DNA from: Archangium violaceum
Lineage (GTDB): Bacteria; Myxococcota; Myxococcia; Myxococcales; Myxococcaceae
NCBI RefSeq assembly: GCF_016859125.1
Contig: NZ_CP069338.1
Span: forward strand, 10,667,501-10,731,500
Length of the DNA stretch: 64,000 nt
Direction of reading: 5' to 3'
Shown here: positions 62,706 to 64,000 of the stretch, one piece after another
How the letters are laid out: the number at the start of each line of letters is the position of its first letter
How positions within the stretch are numbered: the stretch's first letter is position 1
Position numbers and translations under genes: made by a program
Notes under the pieces: model-generated
Seen by the model: only the letters and a program-made list of their open reading frames with translations
Told to the model about the DNA's origin: nothing
Database searches by the model: none

Positions 62706-64000
62706 ATGGCAAGCGAAGAGAATTTCATGCGCGCCCCGGCCCCGACGCCCAAGCGCACCGTTTACACGGAGGCGATGGAGATCTTCCATCGCGCCGCCGA
62801 CCTCATCGGTCTGGACAAGCGCGTTCGGCTCGAGCTCGAGGAGCCCGACTACGAGCACATCTTCTACGTCACCGCGAAGCTGAAGGACCGCCTCGTCCCG
62901 CTTGCTCCCGAACAAGCGCGCGACTTCTCGGACCTCCAGGTCACCCAGGTCCGCAACCCCGAGGGCATGGAGCGTCTGGCCGACGGGAAGATCATCCTCA
63001 ATGGCCGCGCCCTCCTGGGCTCGGACGTCTCCATCCGCCGCGGCCACCTGCGCCTGCCCGACGGCAACGTGTACCAGCTCGTCCCCGGTGAGTCGCAGCG
63101 CTTCAAGGCCTACCGCGTCCAGCACAACCAGGCCCGCGGCCCCTACAAGGGCGGCATCCGCTATCACCGCGAGGTCTCCCTGGATCTCTTCAAGGCGCTC
63201 GCCGCGGAGATGACCTGGAAGACCGCCATCTCCGAGGTCCCATTTGGCGGCGGCAAGGGTGGCCTCCAGATCGATCCCCGCTCGTACGGCAAGGAGGAGA
63301 TGGAGAACATCACCCTGCGCTTCATGTACAAGCTCAAGAGCCTGATCGGCCCCAACATCGACATCCCCGCCCCCGACGTGGGGACCAATGGGGACATCAT
63401 GGCGCTCATGTACCGCCAGTACTCGGACGGCGAGCGCGAGAAGCACAACATGCGCGGCATCGTCACCGGCAAGGACGTGCGCATCGGCGGCTCCGAGGGC
63501 CGTGCGGCCGCCACCGGCCAGGGCGTGGCCTTCTGCATCGAGGACTACTACGCCGAGAAGGGTGAGACCCTGAAGGGCAAGTCCTTCATCCTCCAGGGCT
63601 TCGGCAACGTGGGCAGCCACGGTGCCGCCATCCTCCAGCGGATGGGCGCCCGCCTGCTCGCGGTCAACGACGCCGACGGCACCATCTACAACGGCGACGG
63701 CATCGACGTGCCCTCGTTGCTGGCCTACGTCCAGGATCCGAAGAACCTGCGCCGCAGCGTGCTCGGGTACCCCGGCGCCCAGCGCATCGAGAAGAAGGAC
63801 TTCTGGGAAGTCCAGGCAGACATCTGCATCCCGGCGGCCCTCGGCGGAGAGATCACCGCCGACATCGCCGAGCGCCTCAAGGTGAAGCTGATCGCCGAGG
63901 GCGCCAACGGCCCCACCACGCCCGAGGCCGATCGCGTCCTGCAGAAGCGCGGCATCGACATGATCCCCGACATCATCGCCAACGCTGGCGGTGTGACGGT
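62706..64000 (+). CDS. Glutamate dehydrogenase family (Glu/Leu/Phe/Val), 5' part
   Basis: ATG 62706 with AAGGAG about ten bases upstream; 431 codons are visible and the frame runs off the window. Substrate domain: GPYKGGIRYHREVSLDLFKA and the catalytic-Lys region VPFGGGKGGLQIDP; Rossmann domain: FILQGFGNVGSHGAAILQRM; later IAEGANGPTTPEAD and IPDIIANAGGVTV. The enzyme deaminates glutamate (or a branched/aromatic amino acid) to the 2-oxoacid with NAD(P). Core metabolic gene marking the return to ordinary chromosome. Confidence 0.93.
   Translation, partial: MASEENFMRAPAPTPKRTVYTEAMEIFHRAADLIGLDKRVRLELEEPDYEHIFYVTAKLKDRLVPLAPEQARDFSDLQVTQVRNPEGMERLADGKIILNGRALLGSDVSIRRGHLRLPDGNVYQLVPGESQRFKAYRVQHNQARGPYKGGIRYHREVSLDLFKALAAEMTWKTAISEVPFGGGKGGLQIDPRSYGKEEMENITLRFMYKLKSLIGPNIDIPAPDVGTNGDIMALMYRQYSDGEREKHNMRGIVTGKDVRIGGSEGRAAATGQGVAFCIEDYYAEKGETLKGKSFILQGFGNVGSHGAAILQRMGARLLAVNDADGTIYNGDGIDVPSLLAYVQDPKNLRRSVLGYPGAQRIEKKDFWEVQADICIPAALGGEITADIAERLKVKLIAEGANGPTTPEADRVLQKRGIDMIPDIIANAGGVT

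Overview
The window is high-GC DNA that looks like a myxobacterium of the Cystobacterineae (Archangium/Cystobacter-like). The reasons are the many Ser/Thr kinases, a giant kinase/AAA/GAF/histidine-kinase fusion, an FHA-type sigma-54 activator, many Cys-rich lipoproteins, TIGR02270 and DUF6484 proteins, and SitA-like lipoprotein toxins. The genus is an inference; no rRNA gene is present.

Layout. 1-9.2 kb: a membrane protein with a zinc-finger head, a decayed aldo/keto reductase, then a two-gene unit made of a membrane-anchored, catalase-fold allene-oxide-synthase-like protein and an 1800-residue sensor kinase. 9.2-16.4 kb (minus strand): a secreted HExxHxxGxxH metalloprotease lipoprotein, a wrecked molybdopterin oxidoreductase gene, and an intact rifampicin phosphotransferase gene (rph). 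16.7-24.4 kb (plus strand): a signalling and lipoprotein cluster (two Ser/Thr kinases, an FHA sigma-54 activator, PEGA/TPR and Cys-rich lipoproteins). Two nearly identical sigma-54 promoter modules stand in front of its first and last lipoprotein genes. 24.3-34.4 kb: an ECF42-type sigma factor with its DGPF/YCII partner, further lipoproteins, a ferredoxin-P450-oxidase operon (oxidase broken) behind two palindromic operators, a LysR regulator divergent from a DoxX gene, and small genes.

34.6-62.4 kb is an accessory weapons region. A block of about 9 kb occurs twice (36.2-45.4 and 48.5-56.06 kb), with a scrap of a third copy at 34.6 kb. Each block has DUF6484 and TIGR02270 (HEAT) genes on the plus strand. 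On the minus strand it has a DUF2169 - ketosynthase-like - PAAR-like DUF4150 - transglutaminase/papain-like protein - secreted protein operon, which I read as an orphan type VI secretion effector/immunity module with no tss core genes nearby. Between and beside the blocks lie three SitA-like toxin/immunity cassettes with different C-terminal toxin tips: one N-terminally truncated, one with an in-frame TGA, one apparently intact.

Copy A carries an IS insertion with clear inverted repeats and a target duplication, which clips the ketosynthase-like gene. It also has a TGG-to-TGA nonsense change near the end of the effector gene. Copy B and the intact Sit-like cassette lie inside an element bounded by a 45-bp direct repeat of the 3' part of tRNA-Thr(CGU). 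That element has a truncated tyrosine integrase, an excisionase-like gene and short TTACCCAACA repeats near both ends. The window closes with the chromosomal tRNA-Thr gene and the start of a glutamate-dehydrogenase-family gene.
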